The position numbers and the translations under genes are program-made. Source: an uncultured Prevotellaceae bacterium (lineage in GTDB: Bacteria > Bacteroidota > Bacteroidia > Bacteroidales > Bacteroidaceae). Taken from it: 60,344 nt of DNA. The notes beneath the pieces were generated by a model. The model worked only from the letters and a program-made list of their open reading frames with translations. It was not told the DNA's origin and did no database searches. Below, in pieces: positions 22,945 through 32,356 of the stretch. Location of the stretch: positions 1 through 60,344 of the forward strand of contig CAMJZV010000020.1 of NCBI GenBank assembly GCA_946410305.1, written 5' to 3'. Position 1 is the first letter of the stretch. The number at the start of each line of letters is the position of its first letter.

Positions 22945-24636
22945 TTATCCACAGAAGAAGAGTACCACTATCTGGGCAGTGAAGATGCGCAGGAACATCG
23001 AGAGCGGATAAACCGTTGAATAACCGATGGCTGGCGCCTCCTTGGAGCAGACGCTGTTGGCGAAAGCCAATGCAGGGGGATCGGTATATGTACCTGCCAA
23101 CATACCCATGATGGTGAAGTAGTTGAATTTGTAGCGCAGACGGGCAATAGGACCTACTATCAGGATAGGTATTACCGTGATAAAGAAGCCCGTGAGAACG
23201 TAGAGCAGTCCGTCACCTTGTACGACCGTCTCGAAGAATCCTGCTCCTGCCTTAATACCTACGCTGGCAAGGAAGAGTACCAAGCCTATCTCACGCAGCA
23301 TCATATTGGCGGAAGTGGTAGTGTAGGTCACCAGATGTATCTTATAGCCATAGCGGCCAATCAGAATGGCGATAATCAGTGGACCTCCGGCGATACCCAG
23401 TTTCATGGGAACAGGCATGCCTGGGAAGGCAATGGGCAGAGAACCGAAGATGATACCCAGAATGATGCCTACGAAGATGGTAGCAATATTTGGGGCATCC
23501 AAACGACGGATAGAGTTACCCATCTTGTTGGCAACACGGTCAACGGCATCCTCAGGACCTACGACCATGATACGGTCACCCACCTGCAAAGGCAGGGATG
23601 CACTGGCGAAGATGTCCATGCCCTGACGGGTGACACGTGTTACATTAACGCCGTGCATGCTAGAGAAGTGCATGGATGCCAGTGACTTACCGTTAATCTT
23701 GGGATTGGTAATCAAGATGCGCTTTGACACCAGAGGCTGGTCAGACTGCTCGAAGTCGATGTCAAGCTTCGGACCGATGAAGGCTGTTATAGCCTCCTGA
23801 TCTGCTTCTGCGCATACTATCAGCATCTGGTCTCCGATATGGAAAATGGTGTCACGATTGGGGATAGACAGCTCACCTTCATGTACGATGCGTGATACTA
23901 CAAAGTCGCGCATGAGGAAGTCGTGAACCTGCAGAAGTGTCTTGCCTTCCAGGTATTTGTTGCTAACCTCCAGGTGCATCTTATAAGGCTTCTTGTTGGC
24001 ACTGGTCTCTTCCATGGCGCTCAGCTCAGCCTCTTCTTTCTCCAACTTGATCTTGCAGATATACCTTATTAATATAGTGGCACCGATAATACCCAGTACA
24101 CCTAAGGGGTATGCACAAGCATAAGCGGAAGCAATCTGAGGGGCGTTCTGTCCAAAGACGCTACCCAGTGCCTCGTTGGCAGCACCAAGACCAGGAGTGT
24201 TGGTTACGGCACCATAGAGCGTACCAACCATCATGGGCAGATTGCTCGAATTACTGGTGTCGAAGAAAATGTAGTAACAGGCAAACATCACAGCGATGTT
24301 CAGCATAATAGCGGTAGTTGCCAGTGCGTTGAGTTTAACGCCAGCTTTACCGAAACTCTCAAAGAAACCAGGACCTACCTGCATACCTATCATGAAGACA
24401 AACAGGATAAGACCAAAGTCCTGAATGAAAGTAAGAATGGGTGTGGGGGCTGTGAAACCAATATGACCGGCAATAATACCAGCAAACAATACAAAGGTTA
24501 CACCCAATGAAATTCCACCAATTTTGATTTTTCCTAAATACACTCCTGCAGCAATGACAATGGCATATAGCAGCGCTATATGTGCTACAGAGTCAGTCCT
24601 CGTAAATAAATCCTCTAACCATTGAAATGAATCCAT
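22945..24636 (-). CDS. AspT/YidE-family transporter
   Basis: This 563-aa protein has two blocks of membrane helices (about 15-190 and 375-563) around a soluble centre with two TrkA-C-like domains ([35 protein letters not shown]). Conserved [20 protein letters not shown] and [17 protein letters not shown] elements identify the aspartate:alanine antiporter/YidE fold. The substrate may be a dicarboxylate or amino acid, which would fit a succinate/propionate locus. I chose the ATG at 24636; the longer frame runs past the promoter at 24664. Confidence 0.88.
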   Translation of the reverse strand: MDSFQWLEDLFTRTDSVAHIALLYAIVIAAGVYLGKIKIGGISLGVTFVLFAGIIAGHIGFTAPTPILTFIQDFGLILFVFMIGMQVGPGFFESFGKAGVKLNALATTAIMLNIAVMFACYYIFFDTSNSSNLPMMVGTLYGAVTNTPGLGAANEALGSVFGQNAPQIASAYACAYPLGVLGIIGATILIRYICKIKLEKEEAELSAMEETSANKKPYKMHLEVSNKYLEGKTLLQVHDFLMRDFVVSRIVHEGELSIPNRDTIFHIGDQMLIVCAEADQEAITAFIGPKLDIDFEQSDQPLVSKRILITNPKINGKSLASMHFSSMHGVNVTRVTRQGMDIFASASLPLQVGDRIMVVGPEDAVDRVANKMGNSIRRLDAPNIATIFVGIILGIIFGSLPIAFPGMPVPMKLGIAGGPLIIAILIGRYGYKIHLVTYTTTSANMMLREIGLVLFLASVGIKAGAGFFETVVQGDGLLYVLTGFFITVIPILIVGPIARLRYKFNYFTIMGMLAGTYTDPPALAFANSVCSKEAPAIGYSTVYPLSMFLRIFTAQIVVLFFCG

Positions 24637-24663
24637 AACATACCTATTTTTTATTATTCCGTG

Positions 24664-24671
24664 CAAAGTTA
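24664..24671 (-). promoter_or_regulatory. -7 element of the transporter gene
   Basis: TAACTTTG on the minus strand, 27 nt before the ATG at 24636. A possible TTG lies 22 nt further up. Confidence 0.5.
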
Positions 24672-24764
24672 CAAAGAATTTGCGCAATAGCCGCAATTTT
24701 GTGCAACATTTTTTGATAAAAATGAAATATTTATTAATTTCTTCGTTAGTTCAGAATATTTTAT

Positions 24765-24772
24765 TACCTTTG
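24765..24772 (+). promoter_or_regulatory. -7 element of the mutAB operon
   Basis: TACCTTTG followed by CAAC, 42 nt upstream of the mutA ATG. A weak -33 (TTCG) lies 19 nt upstream. Confidence 0.55.
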
Positions 24773-24814
24773 CAACAGATACGACTTAAAACAACTTATA
24801 TAATAAATACATTT

Positions 24815-26668
24815 ATGGCAAACAAAGAGAAACTCTTTACTGAGTTTACCGCGCCTACCACTCAAGAGTGGTTGGACAAGATTGAAGTCGACTTGAAAGG
24901 TGCTGACTTCCAGAAGCGCTTGGTATGGAGAACAAATGAAGGTTTTAATGTACAGCCCTTCTATCGCCGTGAAGACCTGGCGAACCTGAAAACCCCCGAT
25001 GCTCTTCCCGGAGAGTTCCCATTCGTGCGTGGTAACAAGAAGGACTCTAACGAGTGGTATGTTCGTCAGAACATTGTAGTTGACGATCCTAAGGCTGCTA
25101 ATACCAAAGCGCTCGACATCCTGAACAAGGGTATCGACTCGCTGGGCTTCAGACTTCCTGGCAAACTGGTTTCCAAGGAGACTGTTGAGACGCTGCTTGA
25201 GGGCATCTATTGCGACATCATCGAGGTGAACTTCGCCACTTGTCCGCGTCATTCTGTAGAACTCGCTGAGATACTTGTTGAGTTTTTCCAGAAGAAAGGC
25301 TATGACAAGGAGAAAGTGGTCGGCTCTATCGAGTGGGATCCCATGGCCAAGATGGTCATGAAGGGCAAGGATGTGACTCCGATACTGGAGTTTGGTCCTA
25401 AGCTTGTAGAAACGCTGAAAGAGTATCCAAACTTCCGTTGTATCGCTGTTGGCAGTGATGCACTCAACAATGCTGGTGCCTACATCGTTCAGGAGCTGGG
25501 TTATGCACTGGCATGGGGTAATGAATATCTACAGCAGTTGACAGATACTGGCGTCGATGTAGACCTCGCTGCTAAGAGCATTAAGTTTAATATGGGTGTC
25601 AGCGAGAACTATTTTATGGAGATTGCCAAGTTCCGCGCTGCCCGTCTGCTCTGGGCTCAGATCGTCAAGCAGTACGAGCCTAAGTGCGACTGTGCTTGCA
25701 AGATGATGATCAATGCAACTACCACAACGTACAACCAGACGCTGTTTGATAGCTATGTAAACCTGCTGCGTTCGCAGACTGAGGCAATGAGTGCTGCGCT
25801 GGGTAGTGTTCACTCGATGGTGGTAACACCATTCGATGCACCTTACGAGGATGCAACCGACTTCTCAGAGCGCATTGCTCGCAACCAGCAGTTGCTGATT
25901 AAGGAGGAGAGCCACTTCGACCGTATCGTTGACCCATCAGCAGGTTCTTACTATATCGAGCATCTGACTGATGCGCTGGCTACCGAGGCTTGGAAGATAT
26001 TCCTGAAGGTAGAAGAGGAGGGAGGTTTCCTTGCTGCTATCAAGGCTGGCACCATCCAGGACGATATCAATGCCACCAACGTGAAGCGTCATGGTGATGC
26101 TGCCAAGCGTAAGGAGTTCCTGCTGGGTACCAACCAGTTCCCGAACTTCACTGAGAAGAGCGAGGGTAAGAAGGCGAAGAGTTGTGGTTGCTGCTGTGGA
26201 CATGGTGAGGAAGAAGAGCATCCTTTCAAGGCTATCGAGAGTACCCGTTTGGCTGCTGACTTCGAGGATCTCCGCATCCATACAGAGGAAACCAAGGTGC
26301 CCGTCGCCTTTATGCTGACCATTGGCAATCTGGCCATGCGTCAGGCTCGTGCCCAGTTCTCGTGCAACTTCCTGGCTTGCGCTGGTTATAAGGTGATTGA
26401 TAATCTCGGCTTTAAGACTGTTGAGGAGGGCGTTGACGCTGCTTTGGAGGCTAAGGCTGACATTGTAGTCATCTGCTCTTCAGACGATGAGTATGCTGAG
26501 TACGCTATTCCTGCCTTTAAGTATTTGAATGGTCGTGCCATGTTTGTTGTGGCTGGTGCCCCTGCCTGCATGGAGGACCTGAAGGCTGCTGGCATCGAGA
26601 ACTTTGTTCACGTAAAGTGCAACGTACTCGAGACTTTGAAAGAATATAATCAGAAACTTGGTATTTAA
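24815..26668 (+). CDS. mutA: Methylmalonyl-CoA mutase small subunit
   Basis: This 617-aa protein has a TIM-barrel mutase domain (TQEWLDKIEVDLKGADFQKR; SENYFMEIAKFRAARLLWAQ; RIVDPSAGSYYIEHLTDALA) and a C-terminal flavodoxin-like B12-type domain. As expected for the small subunit, that domain lacks the cobalamin-ligating DxHxxG motif. It forms the structural partner of MutB in interconversion of succinyl-CoA and methylmalonyl-CoA. The linker carries an unusual metal-site-like segment, SCGCCCGHGEEEEH (residues 456-469). The ATG at 24815 follows the promoter; the open frame upstream to 24680 is untranslated leader. mutB follows after 16 nt. Confidence 0.95.
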   Translation: MANKEKLFTEFTAPTTQEWLDKIEVDLKGADFQKRLVWRTNEGFNVQPFYRREDLANLKTPDALPGEFPFVRGNKKDSNEWYVRQNIVVDDPKAANTKALDILNKGIDSLGFRLPGKLVSKETVETLLEGIYCDIIEVNFATCPRHSVELAEILVEFFQKKGYDKEKVVGSIEWDPMAKMVMKGKDVTPILEFGPKLVETLKEYPNFRCIAVGSDALNNAGAYIVQELGYALAWGNEYLQQLTDTGVDVDLAAKSIKFNMGVSENYFMEIAKFRAARLLWAQIVKQYEPKCDCACKMMINATTTTYNQTLFDSYVNLLRSQTEAMSAALGSVHSMVVTPFDAPYEDATDFSERIARNQQLLIKEESHFDRIVDPSAGSYYIEHLTDALATEAWKIFLKVEEEGGFLAAIKAGTIQDDINATNVKRHGDAAKRKEFLLGTNQFPNFTEKSEGKKAKSCGCCCGHGEEEEHPFKAIESTRLAADFEDLRIHTEETKVPVAFMLTIGNLAMRQARAQFSCNFLACAGYKVIDNLGFKTVEEGVDAALEAKADIVVICSSDDEYAEYAIPAFKYLNGRAMFVVAGAPACMEDLKAAGIENFVHVKCNVLETLKEYNQKLGI

Positions 26669-26684
26669 AGAATAGGAGAATTGA

Positions 26685-28853
26685 ATGATGCGTAAACAAT
26701 TTAAAGACATAGATATCTACGCTGGTATCAAGGCTCAAGATGGTGCCAAGTGGATTAAAGATAATGGTATTGAGGCCAACTGGAAGACCCCAGAGCACAT
26801 CGAGGTTCGTCCTGTATATACAAAAGAAGACCTCGAAGGTATGGAACATCTCGACTTCACAGCCGGTATTCCTCCTTATCTCCGTGGTCCGTACTCTATG
26901 ATGTACCCCTTCCGTCCGTGGACTATCCGCCAGTATGCCGGATTCTCTACTGCTGAGGAGTCAAATGCTTTCTATCGTCGTAACCTGGCTTCGGGTCAGA
27001 AGGGCCTCTCCGTGGCCTTTGACCTGCCTACCCACCGTGGCTACGATCCTGACAACCCCCGTGTGGTAGGCGACGTGGGTAAGGCTGGTGTGTCTATCTG
27101 CAATGAGGAGAACATGAAGGTGCTCTTCAGCGGTATCCCCTTGAACAAGATGTCGGTTTCTATGACCATGAACGGTGCCGTGCTGCCTATCCTGGCATTC
27201 TACATCGTTGCAGGTCTGGAGCAGGGCGCTCAGCTCGAGGAGATGGCTGGAACCATCCAGAACGATATCCTGAAGGAGTTCATGGTGCGTAACACCTATA
27301 TCTATCCCCCTGCATTCTCCATGAAGATTATCGCTGATATCTTCGAGTATACCTCGCAGAAGATGCCTAAGTTCAACAGCATCTCTATCTCAGGTTATCA
27401 CATGCAGGAGGCTGGTGCTACTGCTGATATCGAGCTGGCTTACACTCTGGCTGACGGTATGGACTACCTGCGTACGGGTGTGAATGCTGGTATCGATGTG
27501 GATGCTTTTGCTCCTCGTCTGTCATTCTTCTGGGCTATCGGTATGAACCACTTTATGGAGATTGCCAAGATGCGTGCTGGCCGACTGCTGTGGGCTAAGA
27601 TCGTGAAGAGCTTCGGTGCTAAGAATCCTAAGTCTCTCGCACTTCGTACTCACTCTCAGACCTCTGGTTGGTCACTCACCGAGCAGGACCCATTCAATAA
27701 CGTAGGTCGTACCTGTATCGAGGCTATGGCTGCTGTGCTGGGTCATACTCAGTCGCTGCACACCAATGCCCTTGATGAGGCTATCGCTCTGCCTACCGAC
27801 TTCTCGGCTCGTATTGCTCGTAATACGCAGATTTACATCCAGAATGAGACAAAGGTCTGCAAGCAGATCGACCCATGGGCAGGTTCGTACTATGTGGAGA
27901 CGCTGACCAACGAGCTGGTTCATAAGGCTTGGGAGCATATCCAGGAGATTGAGAAGCTAGGTGGTATGGCTAAGGCCATCGAGACAGGTCTGCCAAAGAT
28001 GCGTATCGAAGAGGCTGCAGCCCGCACTCAGGCTCGCATCGACTCTGGTGTTCAGACAATTGTAGGTACTAACAAGTATCGTCTGGAGCACGAGGATCCT
28101 ATCGATATTCTCGAGGTCGATAACACCGCTGTGCGCAAGCAACAGGAGGAGAGTCTGAAGGAGGTCCGCAGCAAGCGCGACGAGGCTGCATGCCAAGCTG
28201 CCCTGAAGGCCATCACGGATTGTGTTCGCGACTTCAAGGAAGGCCGCAAGAGCGAGAACAACCTGCTCGACCTGGCTGTCAAGGCTGCTCAGCTGCGTTG
28301 TACTTTGGGTGAGATTTCAGATGCCTGCGAAGAAATTGTAGGCCGTTATAAAGCAGTAATCAGAACCATTTCAGGCGTGTATAGTTCAGAATCAAAGAAT
28401 GATAAGGACTTCGAGTTGGCATGCAAGCTGACTGATGAGTTCGCAGAGAAGGAAGGTCGCCGTCCTCGTATCTTCATTGCTAAGATGGGTCAGGATGGTC
28501 ACGATCGTGGTGCAAAGGTAGTTGCTACGGGCTATGCCGACTGTGGCTTCGACGTAGATATGGGTCCCTTGTTCCAGACTCCCGCTGAGGCTGCTCGCGA
28601 GGCTGTGGAGAACGACGTACATTGTGTTGGTGCCTCTTCGCTTGCTGCTGGTCACAAGACGCTCATCCCTCAGTTGATTGAAGAGCTTAAGAAACTGGGC
28701 CGCGAGGATATTATGGTCATCGCTGGTGGTGTCATCCCCGCTCAGGACTACGACTTCCTCTACAAGGCTGGCGTGGCTGCCATCTTCGGTCCTGGTACTT
28801 CTGTGGCCAAGGCCGCTGTTGAGATGATGAAGATCTTGCTTGACAAGGAGTAA
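26685..28853 (+). CDS. mutB: Methylmalonyl-CoA mutase large subunit
   Basis: This 722-aa protein contains the substrate-binding barrel ([35 protein letters not shown]), [19 protein letters not shown], and a C-terminal B12 domain with [26 protein letters not shown] supplies the cobalt-ligating histidine. The enzyme is adenosylcobalamin-dependent and, with the decarboxylase encoded across the divergent region, makes propionyl-CoA from succinyl-CoA. Two adjacent ATGs (26685, 26688) could start it. A strong hairpin follows. Confidence 0.97.
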   Translation: MMRKQFKDIDIYAGIKAQDGAKWIKDNGIEANWKTPEHIEVRPVYTKEDLEGMEHLDFTAGIPPYLRGPYSMMYPFRPWTIRQYAGFSTAEESNAFYRRNLASGQKGLSVAFDLPTHRGYDPDNPRVVGDVGKAGVSICNEENMKVLFSGIPLNKMSVSMTMNGAVLPILAFYIVAGLEQGAQLEEMAGTIQNDILKEFMVRNTYIYPPAFSMKIIADIFEYTSQKMPKFNSISISGYHMQEAGATADIELAYTLADGMDYLRTGVNAGIDVDAFAPRLSFFWAIGMNHFMEIAKMRAGRLLWAKIVKSFGAKNPKSLALRTHSQTSGWSLTEQDPFNNVGRTCIEAMAAVLGHTQSLHTNALDEAIALPTDFSARIARNTQIYIQNETKVCKQIDPWAGSYYVETLTNELVHKAWEHIQEIEKLGGMAKAIETGLPKMRIEEAAARTQARIDSGVQTIVGTNKYRLEHEDPIDILEVDNTAVRKQQEESLKEVRSKRDEAACQAALKAITDCVRDFKEGRKSENNLLDLAVKAAQLRCTLGEISDACEEIVGRYKAVIRTISGVYSSESKNDKDFELACKLTDEFAEKEGRRPRIFIAKMGQDGHDRGAKVVATGYADCGFDVDMGPLFQTPAEAAREAVENDVHCVGASSLAAGHKTLIPQLIEELKKLGREDIMVIAGGVIPAQDYDFLYKAGVAAIFGPGTSVAKAAVEMMKILLDKE

Positions 28854-28870
28854 TATTTTCGATTGTAATA

Positions 28871-28905
28871 GAAGTCCCTATCCACGACAGATAGGGACTT
28901 CTTTA
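28871..28905 (+). terminator. Terminator after mutB
   Basis: A 12-bp perfect stem GAAGTCCCTATC (28871-28882) / GATAGGGACTTC (28890-28901) with a 7-nt loop and a short T run. Confidence 0.8.
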
Positions 28906-28929
28906 AACTTATTGAAGGAGGAAACTATC

Positions 28930-30144
28930 ATGAGGAGGGTGTCGACCATCATATTATTCGTGGTGCTGGCCATTATAAGTGTCAGTGCCCAAGGGGTGAT
29001 GCAGGTCAGTGGTACGGTCGTCAGCAACGCAACGGGCCAGGTGCTGGCGGGTGCCAGCGTGACGGGTGGTGGACATACTGTTGTCACCAATGACGACGGC
29101 TACTTCGTGTTGAAAACAGACGTGGAACTCATGAATATTACGGTGTCTCATGTAGGATTCCGTGCCCAACGTGTCAGACTGTCTGCGCAGCAGGACGAGC
29201 CATTACGCATTAAATTGAAGCCTGCTACTATCCAATTGAAGGAGGTGCTGGTAATGGCTGGCAATGCCCGTGAATTGGTGGCTACGGCTATCAGTAAGAT
29301 TCCCAAGAACTATAGCCAGCAGCCGGAACTGTTTCATTGCTTTTATCGCGAGACCGCTCAGAAACGCCAGCACTATATCATGGTGGCAGAGGGCGTGGTA
29401 GACATGTACAAGACAGCCTATGATTATGACAATAATGATGATCGTGTGGCAATCCGCAAGGGGCGCCGCTTGCTTAGTCCTCGCAAGAGTGACACGCTGA
29501 CTGTAAAAGTGACGGGAGGTCCAGTGCTACCAATCCAGTTGGACATGGTCAAACAGCGCGATTGGCTATTGAATGAGGAAGAGCTGAACTGCTACCATTT
29601 AGAAATGGAACTGCCGACGACCATTGGTGATCGTCAGCAGTTTGTCGTCAGCATGCGCCCTCGTCGTAAGATGCCCTATGCACTCTATACGGGACGCCTG
29701 TATATTGACCAAGAGACGCTGGCATTTACCCGTGCCGAATTGTCGCTGGATATGAGCGACCGCCACAAGGCCACTGAGATGATGCTAGTCAAGAAACCCC
29801 TTGGTGTGCGTTTCCGCCCCAAGGAGTTGTCGCTGTTAGTGGATTACCGTTATGAGGATGGCGTTACACGTATCAGTTATATCCGCACCTTTTTCCGCTT
29901 TAACTGTGACTGGCGCCGCAGACTCTTTGCTACTGCGTTTACCGCCTGTTGCGAGATGGTGGTCACAGATCAGAATGCCACCACGGGATTACCCATTCGT
30001 GGTCGTGAGTCTTTCGACCAGCGTGATGCGTTCTACGACAAGGTGGATTACTTCCTCGATCCCATCTTCTGGCAGGATTACAACATCATCGAACCCACCG
30101 TTTCGCTCAACCGGGCTATTGCCCGATTGATGAAACGTATGTAG
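28930..30144 (+). CDS. Secreted CarboxypepD_reg-like protein
   Basis: This 404-aa protein has a signal peptide (MRRVSTIILFVVLAIISVSA). A carboxypeptidase-regulatory-like beta-sandwich follows (residues 23-105: VSGTVVSNATGQVLAGASV, VTNDDGYFVLKT, ITVSHVGFRAQRV). A C-terminal region of about 290 residues (FHCFYRETAQKRQHYIMVAE) is shared with Bacteroidota DUF5686-like outer-membrane proteins but is shorter. The start at 28930 is preceded by GGAGG 8-12 nt upstream, unusually strong for this phylum; the longer frame runs through the mutB terminator. The function is unknown. It converges with the peptidase gene with only 1 nt between stops. Confidence 0.75.
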   Translation: MRRVSTIILFVVLAIISVSAQGVMQVSGTVVSNATGQVLAGASVTGGGHTVVTNDDGYFVLKTDVELMNITVSHVGFRAQRVRLSAQQDEPLRIKLKPATIQLKEVLVMAGNARELVATAISKIPKNYSQQPELFHCFYRETAQKRQHYIMVAEGVVDMYKTAYDYDNNDDRVAIRKGRRLLSPRKSDTLTVKVTGGPVLPIQLDMVKQRDWLLNEEELNCYHLEMELPTTIGDRQQFVVSMRPRRKMPYALYTGRLYIDQETLAFTRAELSLDMSDRHKATEMMLVKKPLGVRFRPKELSLLVDYRYEDGVTRISYIRTFFRFNCDWRRRLFATAFTACCEMVVTDQNATTGLPIRGRESFDQRDAFYDKVDYFLDPIFWQDYNIIEPTVSLNRAIARLMKRM

Positions 30145-30145
30145 C

Positions 30146-32254
30146 TTACTTCTTATACTTTATCCCCATGTTGTAGAGGATGAAGCTGTAGATGTCTGCC
30201 TGTTCCTCCAGCACCTTGGCGAGGGGTTTGCCTCCGCCATGGCCAGCCTTGGTGTCGATGCGGATAAGCACAGGGTTGTTGCCCTCATGACACTCCTGCA
30301 GGGTCGCAGCAAACTTAAACGAGTGGGCAGGAACCACACGGTCGTCATGGTCAGCAGTCGTCACCAGTGTAGCAGGGTAGGAGGTACCCTTCTTCAGGTT
30401 GTGCAGCGGTGAATAGCCCTTCAGGTATTCAAACATCTCTTTCGAGTCCTCACTGGTGCCGTAGTCGCTGGCCCAGTTCCAACCAATGGTGAACTTATGA
30501 TAGCGCAGCATATCCATGACACCCACCTGGGGAATGGCTACACGGAACAGGTCAGGACGCTGTGTCATACAGGCACCCACGAGTAGTCCACCATTAGAGC
30601 CACCTACGATGGCCAGCTTCTCTTTGGAGGTATAACCCTCGCTGATGAGATATTCAGCAGCACTGATGAAGTCGTCAAACACGTTCTGCTTCTGCATCTT
30701 CGTACCTGCCAAGTGCCACTCCTCACCATATTCGCTACCACCACGCAGGTTCACCTGTGCATAGATGCCGCCCTGCTCCAGGAATGGGATGCGGGTAGCT
30801 GAGAAACCAGGACCCAACGGGATATTGAAACCACCATAACCGTAGAGGTAGACGGGATTCTTGCCGTTACGCTTCAGCCCTTTCTTGTAGGTGATGAACA
30901 TAGGTACACGCGTACCATCCTTGCTTAAGAAGAACAGTTGCTTGCTCTCATAGTCCTGCTGCTTGAATTTTACGTTGGGCTGTGCATAGAGCGTGCTTTC
31001 GTTCTTGGCCATGTCGTAGCGATAGATGGTGCCAGGCATGGTGAACGACGTAAAGGTATAGAAGCATTCGGGTTGTTTTTCGTCACCCGTAAAGCCAACG
31101 CTACCTACCATAGGCAGCTTCACCTCGTGGCGCATCTTACCGTCCAAGCCATAGATGAAGGCATGGTCGCAGGCATCCTGAGCATAGGTGAGAATGAATT
31201 GACGATTGATGACATCAACACCACCCAATACGTTTTTCTGTTCGGGGATGAGCTCCTGCCAGTCGTTGACTCCAGGCTTACGGATATCGGCTGTCATGAT
31301 GCGTCCCTTAGGAGCTCCGTAGTTGGTATAGATGTAGATCTTGTCGCCTTCATTGTAGATGGGACTATACTGGTAGTCCATGTTGTCCGTCATCTGGATA
31401 AACTGTGAGTCTTTCTGGCGTAAGTCTTTCACATATAGGTCGTTGCCTGCACCGGCACCAGCTTCGTACATATACATCAGCGTCTCTTCCTCGTTTGTGG
31501 CTACCTCGAAAAAGACTTTGGGTTTCATGGGATTTTGATAAAACAGTACATCCTGCGACTGCGGGGTACCCATCTTATGATAGTAAATCTTCATACCCTC
31601 GTTGACGTTCGAGAACTCCTTGCCCTCTGTGGGACGGTCGTAGGCACTGTAGTAGAAGCCGTCACCCTTCCATGCTGCACCAGAGAACTTTGCCCACTCG
31701 ATGTGGTCGTTGGTCAACTGGCCTGTCTTCAGGTCAATGACGTAGAACTCCTGCCAGTCACTACCACTGCGTGAGATGGCATAAGCCATCCACCGTCCGT
31801 TGTGCGAGAAGAATGTACCCTTCAGTGCTACTGTGCCGTCAGTGCTCAGTTTGTTGGGGTCCAGGAAGACGCGGGGCTCACCGCCTAACTCGTCCATGAC
31901 ATACATCACGTACTGGTTCTGCAGACCATTGTTCTTATAGAAGTACCACTTGCCGTGACGCTTGCGTGGTGCTCCAATCTTCTCGTAGTTCGACAGTTCT
32001 GTAAGTCGTTTCAGCACCTTGTCACGGAAGGGAATACGAGCGAGATAATCGCTCGTCACCTTGTTCTCTGCCTCTACCCAGGCACCAGTCTGTGCAGAGG
32101 TGTCGTTCTCTAACCAGCGGTAAGGGTCGGCGACCTTCGTGCCGAAATATTCGTCTACGGTACCGTCTTTGGTTGCTTTCGGATAGTGCAAACTCTGTGC
32201 TGTCATGAGTGTTGTGGCCATAGTTGCCATCATGCTAAATAGAATCTTTTTCAT
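30146..32254 (-). CDS. Prolyl oligopeptidase (S9A)
   Basis: This 702-aa protein has a signal peptide (MKKILFSMMATMATTLMTA), an N-terminal seven-bladed propeller (DPYRWLEND...), and a C-terminal alpha/beta-hydrolase. The nucleophile Ser is in VGGSNGGLLVGA, the catalytic Asp in DHDDRVVP, and the His in KAGHGGG. Supporting motifs are NPVYLYGYGGF and NLRGGSEYGEEWH. It should cleave proline-containing peptides in the periplasm. It has its own promoter in the divergent region. Confidence 0.95.
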   Translation of the reverse strand: MKKILFSMMATMATTLMTAQSLHYPKATKDGTVDEYFGTKVADPYRWLENDTSAQTGAWVEAENKVTSDYLARIPFRDKVLKRLTELSNYEKIGAPRKRHGKWYFYKNNGLQNQYVMYVMDELGGEPRVFLDPNKLSTDGTVALKGTFFSHNGRWMAYAISRSGSDWQEFYVIDLKTGQLTNDHIEWAKFSGAAWKGDGFYYSAYDRPTEGKEFSNVNEGMKIYYHKMGTPQSQDVLFYQNPMKPKVFFEVATNEEETLMYMYEAGAGAGNDLYVKDLRQKDSQFIQMTDNMDYQYSPIYNEGDKIYIYTNYGAPKGRIMTADIRKPGVNDWQELIPEQKNVLGGVDVINRQFILTYAQDACDHAFIYGLDGKMRHEVKLPMVGSVGFTGDEKQPECFYTFTSFTMPGTIYRYDMAKNESTLYAQPNVKFKQQDYESKQLFFLSKDGTRVPMFITYKKGLKRNGKNPVYLYGYGGFNIPLGPGFSATRIPFLEQGGIYAQVNLRGGSEYGEEWHLAGTKMQKQNVFDDFISAAEYLISEGYTSKEKLAIVGGSNGGLLVGACMTQRPDLFRVAIPQVGVMDMLRYHKFTIGWNWASDYGTSEDSKEMFEYLKGYSPLHNLKKGTSYPATLVTTADHDDRVVPAHSFKFAATLQECHEGNNPVLIRIDTKAGHGGGKPLAKVLEEQADIYSFILYNMGIKYKK

Positions 32255-32276
32255 ATGGTTATTGTTTATTCTGCTG

Positions 32277-32307
32277 CAAAATTATAAAATAATTATCAAT
32301 TATCAAT
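32277..32307 (-). promoter_or_regulatory. Promoter of the prolyl oligopeptidase gene
   Basis: Minus strand ATTG (32304-32307), 19-nt spacer, TAATTTTG (32277-32284), 22 nt before the ATG. The -33 box is half of a CAATTG palindrome within a heptamer array. Confidence 0.6.
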
Positions 32308-32326
32308 TGTCAATTATCAATTATTT
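32292..32326 (+). repeat. Heptamer array in a divergent promoter region
   Basis: ATTATCA ATTATCA ATTGTCA ATTATCA ATTATTT. The single variant unit (ATTG instead of ATTA) creates CAATTG at 32304-32309, which supplies the -33 elements of both divergent promoters. Confidence 0.75.
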
Positions 32327-32336
32327 CGTATCTTTG
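32306..32336 (+). promoter_or_regulatory. Promoter of the P-loop/CYTH-like gene
   Basis: ATTG (32306-32309), 19-nt spacer, TATCTTTG (32329-32336), 20 nt before the ATG at 32357. Confidence 0.7.
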
Positions 32337-32356
32337 CAGCAAATTCTACAACCACT

